Assembly: GCA_013397435.1 (NCBI GenBank)
Contig: VZRG01000875.1
Span: 68,683 to 132,682 of the forward strand
Reading direction: 5' to 3'
DNA length: 64,000 nucleotides
Source: Erythrocercus mccallii
Taxonomy: Eukaryota > Chordata > Aves > Passeriformes > Dicruridae
Both the position numbers and the translations under genes were made by a program. Shown here one piece after another: positions 14,032 through 25,312 of the stretch. The notes under the pieces were generated by a model that was not told the origin of the DNA, ran no database searches, and saw nothing but the letters and a program-made list of their open reading frames with translations. Numbering within the stretch: position 1 is the first letter of the stretch; each line of letters opens with the position of its first letter.

Positions 14032-14057
14032 TGGGGGTGGGGGTGGGGGTGAGGGGG
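14032..14057 (+). promoter_or_regulatory. G-run tract, potential G-quadruplex
   Basis: Four G5 runs separated by single T or TGA spacers lie on the plus strand, which is the classic pattern for an intramolecular quadruplex. It sits about 200 bp left of a CpG-rich patch, an arrangement seen at some promoters. No TATA box or gene was found next to it, so the regulatory role is an inference. Confidence 0.4.
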
Positions 14058-14254
14058 TTGTGTCGTGTCTCAGATGTGCTAATGCCTTTAGCTAAGATTG
14101 TGTTTTGGCAGGCTCTCACAGGCTTTCTGAAGCCTGAAGTCAGGCTGCTCTTGCCAGCTTCCTCCTGTTTTTATATTGCTTATAACCAGGGCCTAAATTA
14201 CATTTATATTACACTGATGTCAGGATAATAAAGAACAAGAAGCAAAGTCTGTGC

Positions 14255-14520
14255 TTACTGCTTGCAGCGCGGAGCTGTCGCTGTGCCGGGAGTGGGGCCT
14301 CCAGAGCCTCAGCGGGAGGGGCGGCCCTGGAGGGCGCTGCCACCTCAGCGCGGCGCCCTGAGCTGGACATCTGCCCCACCCAGGGACTGAGGTGTCCTCC
14401 AGACCCGGTAGAGACGCTTCACACGCTGCATTTTGATGCAGAGCAGCTTGGGTTTGTGTCACGAAAAGGAACGGTAGCCAACCTTGGAGACGGAGGCAGG
14501 GAGGAGGGAGTAGAAGGATC
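14255..14520. promoter_or_regulatory. Small CpG-rich patch
   Basis: The first ~120 bases of this patch carry about ten CpG dinucleotides and are strongly GC-rich, in contrast to the AT-rich, CpG-poor surroundings. Further CpGs are scattered to about 14520. No LTR ends were found around it. Possible explanations are a small CpG island marking an unannotated promoter or enhancer, or a fragment of a decayed GC-rich repeat. A 144-codon minus-strand frame (14220-14654) crosses it but has no recognisable domain. Confidence 0.4.
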
Positions 14521-15174
14521 TCTATTCTGCTGCGGCTTTTTTGCGTCCTGTCACCTGTGAGACTCAGGGAATGCAAATAGGGAGAGATTGAAATTGCTAA
14601 GGAATGCTTCCCACAACTAAGGAAACAAAAGAAGATTGATGTCTCATTAGGCAATTCCTTATCTTGCTAAATGCCAGCTATCTCACGGACTTAACAGCTT
14701 AAGAAGGACCAAAGGGGAACCTCTGCACTCTTAGCATGGGAATGGCCTTTTGAACTTGCCAGAGGCTGTAGTGTGTTGTTGGCAAACCCACCTACCAGGA
14801 ACTTAATACAAGGCTGGTGATAATTGTTTACTTCAGATTGGAAGATTTTCTATTACCAGCTGCTCAGTGAAGCATCTCAGGTTAAGTAGTCTCCTTATCC
14901 AAGGCTATGAAGCCAAGCCATATTTCCCAGAGAAAGGGCCAGTTTGTTTAATTACTTTTTCAAATGGAAGGCTTTTCAATAAGTCACTTTGTGCCATTTT
15001 TCTGGCTTCTGTATATTGGCACATGCTTTAGTCAAAGAGTAAAAACTATTTTAATGGTTACATAGGCTTGCTAACCCTTACAGATTTACTAAGTTGAAAG
15101 AGGGAAAATTATTCAATGCCAAATTTAGTAAATACCACAAAGCACACTTTAATTTCTTTTTTTGACTTGGGAAC
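14521..15174. other. Non-coding stretch, nothing recognised
   Basis: Unique AT-rich sequence leading up to the LTR cluster. It ends in GGAAC (15170-15174), the left target-site duplication of the outer LTR. Confidence 0.55.
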
Positions 15175-15205
15175 TGTTATAAATGAAAAATGGCCAATTT
15201 AATTT

Positions 15206-15910
15206 TGTTATAAATGAAAAATCGCCAATGTGATTTTTAATAGAAAAATCAAAAAAAGTTTATTTACAAATATTTACAAATTTTGGAAGATTTTGAAAAA
15301 TGGATAAAATGAGCCAGCGATCCTCAAAACCCCTAGGTACTGGCCCGGGAGTCGGTGCCTGGTGTCATGCGACCTGCTCCAAAAGCAGCAGAGTCTCCAT
15401 GTCCACGAGTCCCTGTGGTTTTCGAGGGAGTCTTAGACTGTTTTTCGTAGCCCAAGGCTATGATATACAATGGAAATATGAGGTTCTTCTGTTCCTGGTG
15501 AAGTAATCTTGTATAGATACAAAGAAATGGAGGTACCAGCCAGGGTGTATCCCGGCACTGGCTAGTGTCCTTCTTTGTGAGTTGATAGCTGTGCTTGGAA
15601 CTGGATAATATGAATAATAGCCCAGCCTTCTGCTAGCAGCTGTGGACCATCAGGGTATTTTAGTCCATTGTCTTCTTCCCAGCGCAGGCCGTTCACACCT
15701 ATTCCTGAAAGGGTGGCTGCAACTTGTTCTACCAGTTTTTTGCTGATAGCTCTTATCTACTTTGTGTCTGAATCAACTCAGAGCTTGTTAGGCTCTGCAG
15801 AAAAGAAAACTTTTACAAACAACTACATTTCTTATAATCAAACTAAATATAACTCCAAAAATAGCATAACTTTTCATAACACGAATTACATCATAAGCCC
15901 ATTTATAACA
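15206..15910 (-). mobile_element. Solo LTR, family A, nested copy 1
   Basis: A 705-bp LTR starting TGTTATAAATG and ending TTTATAACA, inserted 31 bp inside the outer LTR. The host sequence repeats ATTT at both junctions (15202-15205 and 15911-15914). This reads as 5 bp, AATTT, if the terminal A is shared. It contains the GCCCAAGGCTATGATATACAATGG region that aligns with the other copies. No retroviral coding sequence lies inside. Confidence 0.88.
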
Positions 15911-15954
15911 ATTTTCATGAAAAATTAAATGAATTTATTGGTTACAATTCAGAT

Positions 15955-16654
15955 TGTTATAAATGAAAAATCGCCAATCCGATTTTAATAGAAAAATCAA
16001 AAAGTTTTATTTACAACTATTTACAAATTTTGGAAAAATTTGGAAAATAAAAAAAAATGAGCCAACGAGTCCCAAACCCTAGGAGCCGGCCCGTGGATCG
16101 GCTCCTGGTGTCGCAGGGTCTGCATCAAAACGACACTGCCTCTGCATCCACAAAGACATGTGTTCTGCGAGGTGGTCTTACACTGTTTTTCATAGCCTGG
16201 GGCTAGGGTGTACAATGGAGAGAATAGGGTTTCTCGGTGCTGATGAAGTCATCCTACAGCTGGACGATGTGGCTGGAAGTCTGCTGGGGTGGGTCCTGGT
16301 TTCGAGTAGAGTCTGTTTTTGTCTGATTATTGCCATGCTTGAGGTGGGACAAAGACTTTAATAGCTGAATCCTTACAGCCGATAGCTCGGTCGTTGACGA
16401 AGCTCCTGTCTTTTGTCTCTCTTCTGGCCGCACATGAACACTTAACTTCTAGAAGGTAGTGGCAACCTGTCCAGCAGGTTTGTGTGATTGTTTCTTATCA
16501 GTGCTGTTCATGTGCCGTGTCCAAGCCATCTCCGCTGCTGCTGAACGTCTCTGGAGAGAAACTTAACTTCTACAAAACTACATTTTCTACAATCTAACAA
16601 AATATTACTATAAAATATCATAACACAAATTACATTATAAGTTCACCTATAACA
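15955..16654 (-). mobile_element. Solo LTR, family A, nested copy 2
   Basis: A 700-bp LTR with TGTTATAAATG and CACCTATAACA ends, inserted about 44 bp further into the same outer LTR. The junction repeats are AGAT (15951-15954) and AGGT (16655-16658), a 4-bp duplication with one mismatch. It is closely similar to the copy at 39204-39907. Both nested copies have the same orientation as their host LTR. Confidence 0.86.
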
Positions 16655-17432
16655 AGGTAAATTTGGAAAATAGAAAAGCGAGCCACGAACCAAAGTCCAA
16701 GGTGCCGGCCCGGGAACATGGTGCCTGGTGGGACAGAGTTCCGGCGTCAGAAGGACACCCCCTCTGTTTCCCTGATTTGTGCTCCCGTGCTGTGTGTTTT
16801 TATACTGTTTTCTGTAGCCTGCGGCGAAGGTGTACAATACAGGATAATGGCTCCTTTTGGTAGGTTGAAGTCATCTCGGAATTAAACAATGTAGTTTCGA
16901 CGTGCCTGGGTGTTTCTGAGTTTTACACAGAAGCAGTCGTTGTTTCTGAAAGGACGGTATTTTAGGCTAAATAATAGCCTTGATAGGTGGTTCCTGGACG
17001 ATTATGGTCCGCTGATTAAAGTTGAATGTTTTGATTCTTCTGCTGTGGGAGAAGTCGTTAGCACCTCTGCTGGCGGATGGGATGGTCATTGCCCCGTTGG
17101 GATACAATAGCTGTATCTTATCTCTGGTATTTGCATGTGAGTTCCACCCCTTTGCAGCGTGCTTGATATCTGGCAGTTTTCTCAAAGAAAAGACTGGTTT
17201 CTATACAAAGACTATTTCTACATTTTAACAAAATATTCTTACAAAATATATTAGCACAAATTATATCTTAGATTCACCTACAACAGGAACAAAAAAACCC
17301 ACAAGTAATGGAAAAATCCACCTAAGACTCACTTACAAAATAGCTTTATCATCTAGATTTTGTAATTGGGAGGATGGATGTTAGGTTTTGCATTTACAAA
17401 TTACACTTTCCCTAGATGCATTTAGTACATAA

Positions 17433-18132
17433 TGTTTTAAGTGAATCTATGATGTAATTCGTGCTAGGTTATTTTATAGTAATATTTTGTTAAATTGTAT
17501 AAAATGTATATGTGCAAAGTTCGGCTTTCCCAGGAAAGCTCACATATTACAAGCAGCAGCAGCAGATGGCAGAGATGCAGCTCATTGGCATCCGAGATAA
17601 GGAACATTAACATGAACTGGCCAAGCAACCTAGCCTTTTCACTAAGCAGAGGAGCGCTAATGGGCATCCCGAAAGTCGAACAATGAGGACGCTCAGCTTC
17701 AATGGCCAAGCATTAAGTGTCCAGAAACCAGCTATCCAGGCTATTGTCAAGCCTCAAGTACAGTCTTCATAAAAACAAAAACAGACTCTACCCGAAACCT
17801 GGAAACACCCTGGCTCACTTCAAACCACATTGTCCAGTTACAGATGACTTCATCTCCACCAGGAAAGCTATTTTCTGCATTGTCCACATTAGCCCCAGGC
17901 TATGAAAAACAGTATAAAACCACACTGCAAAACACAAGTCTTCGTGGACACAGAGACAGTGTCGCTTTGACGCAGACTCTGTGACACCAAGTGCCGATCC
18001 CCGGGCCAGCATTTTGGGATATTGGGATTTGTTGGCTCATTTTTCTATTTTCCAAATTTTATCCGAAATTGTAATCAGTAAAACCATTTCATTTTTCATT
18101 AAATTCGGATTGGCGATTTTTCATTTATAACA
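17433..18132 (+). mobile_element. Solo LTR, family A, plus-strand copy
   Basis: A 700-bp LTR in the opposite orientation to its neighbours, starting TGTTTTAAGTG and ending CATTTATAACA. A 4-bp ATAA occurs on both sides (17429-17432 and 18133-18136). A TATA box lies at 17913-17918, about two thirds along, which fits a U3-R-U5 order on the plus strand. The U3 contains a run of CAG units near 17554. It stands 147 bp from the outer LTR at 15175-17285 and forms a head-to-head pair with it. Confidence 0.88.
17913..17918 (+). promoter_or_regulatory. LTR TATA box
   Basis: TATAAA within CAGTATAAAACC, conserved in position among family A copies. It is the likely core promoter of the LTR at 17433-18132. 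Whether it is still active cannot be read from sequence. Confidence 0.6.
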
Positions 18133-21100
18133 ATAATCTGCAGTTTATACACAATACATCTCAGGCTTGTCTGTGCAGTTGTGAGGTTATTACTTTATTA
18201 TCTTTTTTCAAGTAAGTGGTAAGACTTAGAGCTTGGTCTTTTTATTTTGCTCCATTAAATTTATATGATAATGCCGGTGGTACAGACAGATACAAGCTTG
18301 CAGAATCATCTCTAAATATAGGTGTTCACCAATTTTGTCCGTATAAAATGAACTTTGCTCTAAAACCAGAACATTAATGCTAATTAAAAAATACATATGA
18401 TAGATGTAGAAAATCTTACACAGTAATGAATATATTTCCATATCTGAAACATATATCTTACAGGAAAGATGTACTCCTCAGCTTTATTTTCTGTTGTTAT
18501 AGAATATATCTGACCTATTTTGAAAAACATTACCATAGCATTCCTACAGAGTCTGTTTCCTGGTTCCTTTTCATTCACTTGGGCTGTCTGTCACTGGCTG
18601 TTAACATCATGGTAACTCAATAAATTTTTTGAAATGCATAGAAAACTTTTTGCTTTTACACAGAAGGGTGTGTTACCCAAAGCTGCAACTGTATATGACC
18701 ATGTGTTGTTTGTAGTGCACATGCACAGTAACCCATCTTAGCCACTAGTGAGGCTGTGGGGTGAGGGACAGTAGTAGATGTTGCCCATCTGGGAACTTAT
18801 TCTGGAAGCATCTCCTTTTCATTAGCTCACTAGGAGGTACCAGGTGTGCCTCTGGTATTCATGAAGGACCACAGTATCTGTGAGGGATTTGGCATGCAAC
18901 TCATCTTTTCTCACACACTACTTAATCATTTCCTCAACTTTAAACTCATATACTTTTATTATCAGTGAAATCATAGCATTTACATCTCAACAGCTTTTAA
19001 ATATCTGCAGCCACTTTTCCTTGAAAAAGAACTTACTAGATAACAAGAAGTCTGGTACTAGGTATCTCTTCTGATTTGATTTGAAGACTATTTCTGACAT
19101 TGGGAAATATTTAGGCCAAAGCCAATATTTATTATATAACTAAACTCAAGAAGAATGTAGCTATGATCTTGGCAAAGATTAAAAAAAAAAATTGTGTGGG
19201 TTGCTTTAAAAAAAAAGTCCATAGTTGTAGTGATTTGCAGTGCAAGTATGTATAGCAACTACATGTAGTAGATTGTAATTATGGAGGAGTTTCTGGTCCA
19301 TAGAGACAGAAGTTCTGACCTAAGGCTTTACATGCAGAAATGGTAACTGAGAAGGAGCCTTCCATGGCAATCACTCAGTGCTAAAAAAGGGATTAAGCAG
19401 GAGGGTGCACAAATGGTGATGTGAACTTCAAGGCTGTGATGTACGATCCAGCCTAGTTCTTAAACCACCGCTCCATGGTGTGAAGGGTTTTAGTCCTAGT
19501 TTCTTCCTTCTTGGCTGACTGCTGAGATCTCCCTGTAGTTAGGCATTTGTCATTCTCTGCTGTGATGACAGGTTGGATACTATGAAATGGATCAAGGGGT
19601 TGATCAAGGTCAACACCAACTCTGCTGTGGGCTGCCTGGTGTTTCTTTAAACAAATCACTGCATGTGTCAGGATCCATCTCACAGCCCCAAAACAGTTAT
19701 TTCAGTACAGTTAGGGGCAGTACACTGCCCTGAGTCAGAAATACAGGGACCCCTTTAGTCAAACAAGTGCTGAAAGCCTTGTGTTGCTGGAGACTGACAG
19801 CCTCAGGAGGTTATTTTCATTAATTTTATAAATGGCTGAAATTTTACAAGGTAAAAAAGAAGTACCTAGTTTTTTTCAAACACAGTTTGAAGTGAGCTTT
19901 TATTATGATTTCCCTGTTCAGTTGTATTTTGCCATCTGAAGGTGGTGGGATAACATAAAGTGAAGCAATGCTTCATTTCATATGTGTAGTTTTTAACCTT
20001 GGAGCAGTACTGGTATGTCATCTTCAGCAATGACACTCAGAACTTTCATTTGTCACCTAGACAAGAAAGTGATCAATTTGATTACTAATATTGTAGTCAG
20101 TTTTGCTCAACATGAATCTGACAAACAAATGTACATTAGTTTGCATGCAATCACCATGTGAAATTTTTCACTGGGGTTAGGTCCACAGTTCTACTAGTGC
20201 AGCCTGCTAGCATGCTAGCTGTTATTTTATGTGTGTATGCCAGTCTGTGGAATACATTTGATTGTATAAATTTTAGTTTAAAAATACATTACATGTTTCT
20301 ACATGTTTCTACACAGTAGCTGTAAATTAAAGTACTAACTCTTGATACAGAACTTGCATTTGAAAACTTTGCTTCTGCTTGGCTTGCTATTAGTAGATTG
20401 TAAGAGGGCATGATTCCAAACTTAAATGTTGCATTTAACCAAACAACAAATAATTTAAAGGTTAACAGTGCTTTCAAGGCATATACATAACCAGTTCTAT
20501 GTTATAGCATAGTTTTCTGCCGTGGTAAAGACTTGTTCAATTTTAATAGTAGTTTTTTATTTTCTTAATGGAGTAAAAAGTCAACATGATACTCAAGAGT
20601 TGAAGGTGATGAAAATGTAGATTTTACATTAAAACATTTTCAGCAGAGTATATCCTGAGGGGAAAAGAAGACTGTAGGAGGTAAATGACTTAGTTAGGAT
20701 GCAGCTAAAAATTCTCTCAAAATAAGCATCTCTTGTATAAACTGAGTCACCAAGCAGCATGAGTATAAATATGCAGCTTCAGGGCACAGCTGATTTTCAC
20801 TGTCAACTTTAGATCATTGTTTTGGGATGTGCTCAGATTAACACTCTCTGTACCACACAAGTTCCCAAATAATTTCAGATTCCACAAAAGCCTGTAATTC
20901 TATTTATCTGGGGTAAATTTAGCAAGCTGCTCCTGATTATACCTTAGCCTGGGACCATCTGTTGACCGTGAGCCTCTCAATGGAGTTGTTTCTGAAGGCA
21001 ATGAATGGGAAAAGGACTGAAGTACCAATGCTATTACTAAGCAGATGCATCCTATCAGTGAACGCCCTTCCTGCCTTTCAAGCTTTCAGGTCTTGGTATT

Positions 21101-21416
21101 AATGGAGTGTCATATGCCTGCAAGCCATTGGAGCTGAAGGCATGGAGAAGTCCTCTCTTGGGCCTCATTCATCACATCTTTCTTCTAGGATCTGATAGAG
21201 ACAAGAGTTCTGAAGGCACAGTTTTGTATATGAACAGAATAAAAGGCCTGTTTCTTCTGTGCTGTTACCCAAATTGCCCAAGATCTGCTGTTTTGCAGCA
21301 GTGAGCTGTCAAAAGTCTCCCATCACAAATAAGAGGATACAGCTGCTATTCATAACAAAATAAGTAAAACCCAAAGTGTCGAGGTTATGTTATTTTCAGT
21401 CAATTTCTAATACTGA
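18133..21416. other. Non-coding stretch, nothing recognised
   Basis: AT-rich unique sequence with short frames of at most 76 codons. A small direct duplication (ACATGTTTCT twice) lies near 20291. No repeat family or RNA gene was recognised. Confidence 0.55.
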
Positions 21417-22105
21417 TGCTATAAATGAAAAATCGCCAATCCGAATTTAATGAAAAATGAAATGGTTTTATTAATTACAATTTTGGATAAAATTTGGAAA
21501 ATAGAAAAATGAGCCAACGAATCCCAATATCCCAAGTGCTGGCCCAGGGATCAGCACCTGGTGGCCCAGAGTCTGCGCCAAAAGGACACTGTCTCTGTGT
21601 CCACGAAGACGTGTTCTGCAGTGTGGTTTTATACTGTTTTTCATAGCCTGGGGCTGAGGTGTACAATGAAGAAAATAGCTTTTCCTGGTGCAGATTAAGT
21701 CATCCGTAGCTGGACAATGTAACTGGAAGTGAGCCTGGGTGTATCCTGGTTTCAGGTAGAGTCTGTTTTTTTTGCGTTATGATTGCTGTACTTGAGGCTG
21801 GACAATAACTTCGATAGCTGGTTCCTAGTGGCTGATGGCTTGGCCGTTGAGGCTGTGCTCCTCCATTGTTCTCTCTCTGGATGCTCGTTAGTGCCTCTCC
21901 CCTTGGTGATTAGGCGAAGTTGCCTTGCCGGTTTAGTCTCTACTGCCGGTGAGCTGCGCCTAAGCCATCTGCTGCTGCTGCTGTAATATGTGAGCTTTTC
22001 TGGGAAAAAAAACCTGACTTTTGCACAGATACATTTTATACAATTTAACAAAATATTATTATAAAATAACATAACGCGAATTACATCATATGTTCACCTA
22101 TAACA
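21417..22105 (-). mobile_element. Solo LTR, family A
   Basis: A 689-bp LTR starting TGCTATAAATG (one change from the usual TGTTATA) and ending CACCTATAACA. CTGA flanks both sides (21413-21416 and 22106-22109), and the duplication is 5 bp, ACTGA, if the terminal A is shared. It preserves the full start region that is split in the outer copy at 15175 and so served as the reference for reconstructing that element. Frames at 21475-21666 and 21752-22072 are LTR sequence, not genes. Confidence 0.88.
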
Positions 22106-25100
22106 CTGAGGTTCCTCCTAGTTAATTTACTTAAAATGCCAGAAGAAATACACCATTTTAGGAGATAATGCTTAGGAAATCTGTCCTTGACATACCAGAT
22201 GATTTGTTACTGCTTGTTTTTGATAACACTGCTAAAGGTGCTCTAAATTTCGTATTATGTTGGGTTTCTTCAGACCACTGTGAACAGTAGCCTTCAGGGA
22301 GCAGGGATATTTGGAAAACAGGTTGTGTAAGATAGCATGACTTGCTTCATCCTGAGTCTTGAAACAATTGGAGAAGAGAAGTGGACAGGCAGTGTGATGG
22401 ACTAGATAATAGGTTGTCTGTTAAACTCTAGGAAGCCTGAACAAGATCAGTGAAGTGAAATGACTGGTTTACAGTTTGATTTTAAGTGGTGTACAGCTCA
22501 CTTCAGACAACCAGCAGCGTGCTGCTCATTAGAGTTAGCAGCTTCATTTAAATCCCCTTCTGAGTCAGCAAAAGTGGAAGGAGAATTTCCCAGTTCTGCA
22601 CAGATAGCAGTGTGTGCTGTGGCAGCTCCACTTGGTCCACAGTTTCTGTATATGAACTGTGTAGTCTGGTCACTGCCATTAGGTCTCAGCTTTTGTGAAC
22701 CAGGAAAGACAGAAATAGACAAGGAAGGAATTGCACATCCATCAAAACCCTTCTGTACCATGCCCATGCATAAATTGAAGAGCAAGTATCCTTATTTTAG
22801 GAAAAGAGAAGTGATGAGAGTCACTAATTCTTATGTTACTACCAAAAGTTCCTGATATCATAAAAGTAATGAATGTGTGTTCAATTTATGTTTATGACAA
22901 AAAATTTATTATTGCATATTTAATATAAAATGGGTGACTACAGAGTAAGTTTACTGATCTGTCAGTAGATCAGTATTGAGTGTTTTCCCTTCTTGAAGGC
23001 AATAAGAAGTGAAAGTACTTGGTGTTTCTGATTAGGCTAAGACAGTTCTGTTTCTAATGCTGGAATTTAAAAAATGCAAGATTTACTCTTCAATGATGAT
23101 TGCCCTAGTCCAGTATATGAACATAATTTCTGACACAACAGCACTATGCAAGGTGTTAATTCCATGCAGAAACTGCTTAAGTCTATAGTGTCCATAGAAG
23201 AAGTTGAGTTAAATGTGTTGGTGGGTTTTTTTATATCCTTTTCATTTTTCTTAATGAAATAAAATCTTACATACAGCTGTGACAACCAGTAATTAAAAAA
23301 AACCCCAAACAACAACAAACTATCCTCACAAATCTTAGGAATTATTTGTTTAACAATATACTTTGCTATCATAAACGGGATTAATTTGTGGTTAGTGTGC
23401 AGCACTGAAGTGAGAGCTGGCCAATGTGCAGGAGAGGCACAAGACATAGGTTGAGGAAAACAGAGTATGTCATCCAGCGTCATAGAGCATGTTACTGATC
23501 AAACTGGGATTTGAAAAGAAATGACTACACTTAATCTGGAAGCCAGTTTGCAAGATTAAGTGCCTTTGCTATCAGGCTGCACAGCAAGCAAAGAAAGAAA
23601 TAATGAAAATGTCTGTAAGACTTAATCTTATTCCTTTTGGGGACTAGACTTTGGTTGTACTCACTGAATCCAAAACAAGGCATTTGAGGATGTGACTTCA
23701 GTTTGTATGTCCCCACTAATCCCACTCTGCTTTCATTGATGTCAACATAAAAATTGTCTGATTTTTGAATAGAGCTGGTCGAGCTCTTTGTAGATTTAAC
23801 TGTGGTATTTGAGGTCAGTTCTAGCTAATGATCCTTATGAAATGGTATGCACTAACTTCCTATAAGGTCTCTATAGGCAATAACCTAAATCATAAAGATG
23901 TCTGAATAAATATATGTGCCTGGCCATGCTTGAAATGTCTCTTAGCAAATCAAAAGGGATTTTTTTACCCAGGTCATGTCAGCTTACTCTTTGAGAGAGA
24001 TGTTCAGTAGTACTTTGTTCTTCTGGTCTCATCTGGTGATAGAAAACTACAGTTCAGTCATCATTTCTGACACAGTAGTGTCAAGGTTTCATGGTGCAGC
24101 ATGGCACTTACTCTGGCATATGTAAAGATCATGAATGTAGCATGGAACGGCCCCTCAAATTCTCAACTGTTAAGACAATGTAAAACAGTAAACAAACAAT
24201 ACATGTCTCATTGACTTTAAACAAGGGTAAAGGTCTAGCATATTTGAGTTCAGCTTTTACGCCTGGCAATATGACATGGAAGAGAAAAGAAAGATACTTT
24301 AGAAATACAAGGGGACAACAGCAGCAGTAACCCATTTTTTGTACATTTTTTAAGATGGTCTGTTGAATGAAATGGTAACATACAATAAAATGTAAGGACA
24401 TTTGGTGAGATTGGAAAAGATTAATGGCATTCCTTATTTCTTCACCATAATGGAAACACATGATAGAAATGTCAACATGGATTCTGTACCAAGTTATAAA
24501 TCATAGTCTTTCTTCCCACTATTCCCCTATGTAGCCTTCTTTTCAAAGAACCCAAACAAAAAAAGCTCAAAAAGCAGACTACTTGTTTGTGATAAGCTGT
24601 TACAATCAGTAGGAGATAATGTCAACATCTGCTGATGGGACCTTGTAGCCTGGGTCAGATTGCAGAAGTATGCCATTTGAATTAAGAAAGGAGAAAATGC
24701 TCTAGTCAATAGACTGTCACAGAGCCAACTCAATAGCCTTGGAGCTATTGATCAAGATGATTTCACCACACAAATTATCTTTACCAGAATGGCAGTGGAG
24801 CAACACAAAACTGACTCACTGACCTGTTTTTATTTAGCTTTCTCCAGGTATTTTTTGTGGTTTGTTTCTTTTGTGATCTGTGTGTCATTCTGTGCTTGAG
24901 GATTGATCCATCTGCGTTGCTAATACTTGCACCTTTAGGGCATTCATATATTTTCTCCTGTGTTGAAATAAAGCATTACAAAAAAATGGCTTATACTGAC
25001 AGGGAAAGCGTGAGTGTAGAAGAAATAAGCTCCCCACCATGGAACCTTTAATTAAAAGCAGAAACCCCCCTGTTTTTTCAGGTGTAGTCATTAGTTGATA

Positions 25101-25199
25101 CCTCTATATTTAGCATACATCTGAGCTAAAGCTTTTGCCAGGCATTTACTTGAAGTATAAGGGTTTATGGGCTTTTTTGTCATTGCCTATGCCTGTTAG
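22106..25199. other. Non-coding stretch, nothing recognised
   Basis: Overlapping frames at 22460-22855 (plus, 131 codons) and 22498-22785 (minus), and a 138-codon minus frame at 23067-23483, show no recognisable protein features. No LTR ends or RNA genes were seen. Confidence 0.5.
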
Positions 25200-25312
25200 T
25201 TTCAAAAGATGATGATCACAGCTTCAGGGTGAAAGGATGTCATGAATTTTACCCCACAACAGACAAAAAGTGTGGGTCATATGGACATATGAAGAAAATG
25301 CCTCAGGAAAAG
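25200..25312 (+). other. Weak candidate internal exon
   Basis: A pyrimidine-rich acceptor-like sequence ending in GTTAG precedes 25200, and a strong donor-like AAAAG/GTAAGTAC begins at 25313. The 113 bases between them are open in one frame (2 leading bases, then 37 codons, with phase 0 at the donor). The peptide contains KKCGSYGH, loosely like part of a zinc knuckle but lacking the full Cys-Cys-His-Cys set. An open frame of this length arises by chance fairly often, so this is only a candidate. Confidence 0.15.

Larger units (their letters stand above)
15175..17285 (-). mobile_element. Solo LTR, family A, older copy split by two younger LTRs
   Basis: The pieces 15175-15205, about 15911-15954 and about 16655-17285 join into one family A LTR of roughly 700 bp. 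The joined left part follows the start of the intact copy at 21417 closely. The composite is flanked by a perfect 5-bp duplication, GGAAC at 15170-15174 and 17286-17290, which shows that it integrated as one element. It starts TGTTATA and ends CCTACAACA. Its body is the most diverged of the set, as expected for the oldest copy. Sense is minus, by comparison with the TATA and AATAAA order in the plus-strand copies. No internal retroviral sequence remains, so it is a solo LTR. Confidence 0.9.

Noticed and set aside
14220..14654. A 144-codon minus-strand frame across the CpG-rich patch
   Set aside because: GC-rich sequence has fewer chance stops. The Pro/Arg/Leu-rich product has no recognisable domain.
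17286..17432. Possible retroviral internal sequence between the two LTRs
   Set aside because: The spacer is only 147 bp, the flanking LTRs are in opposite orientation, and each shows its own target duplication, so they are not the two ends of one provirus.
23067..23483. A 138-codon minus-strand frame
   Set aside because: No recognisable family and no promoter or splice support. It also crosses a low-complexity A/C run near 23298.
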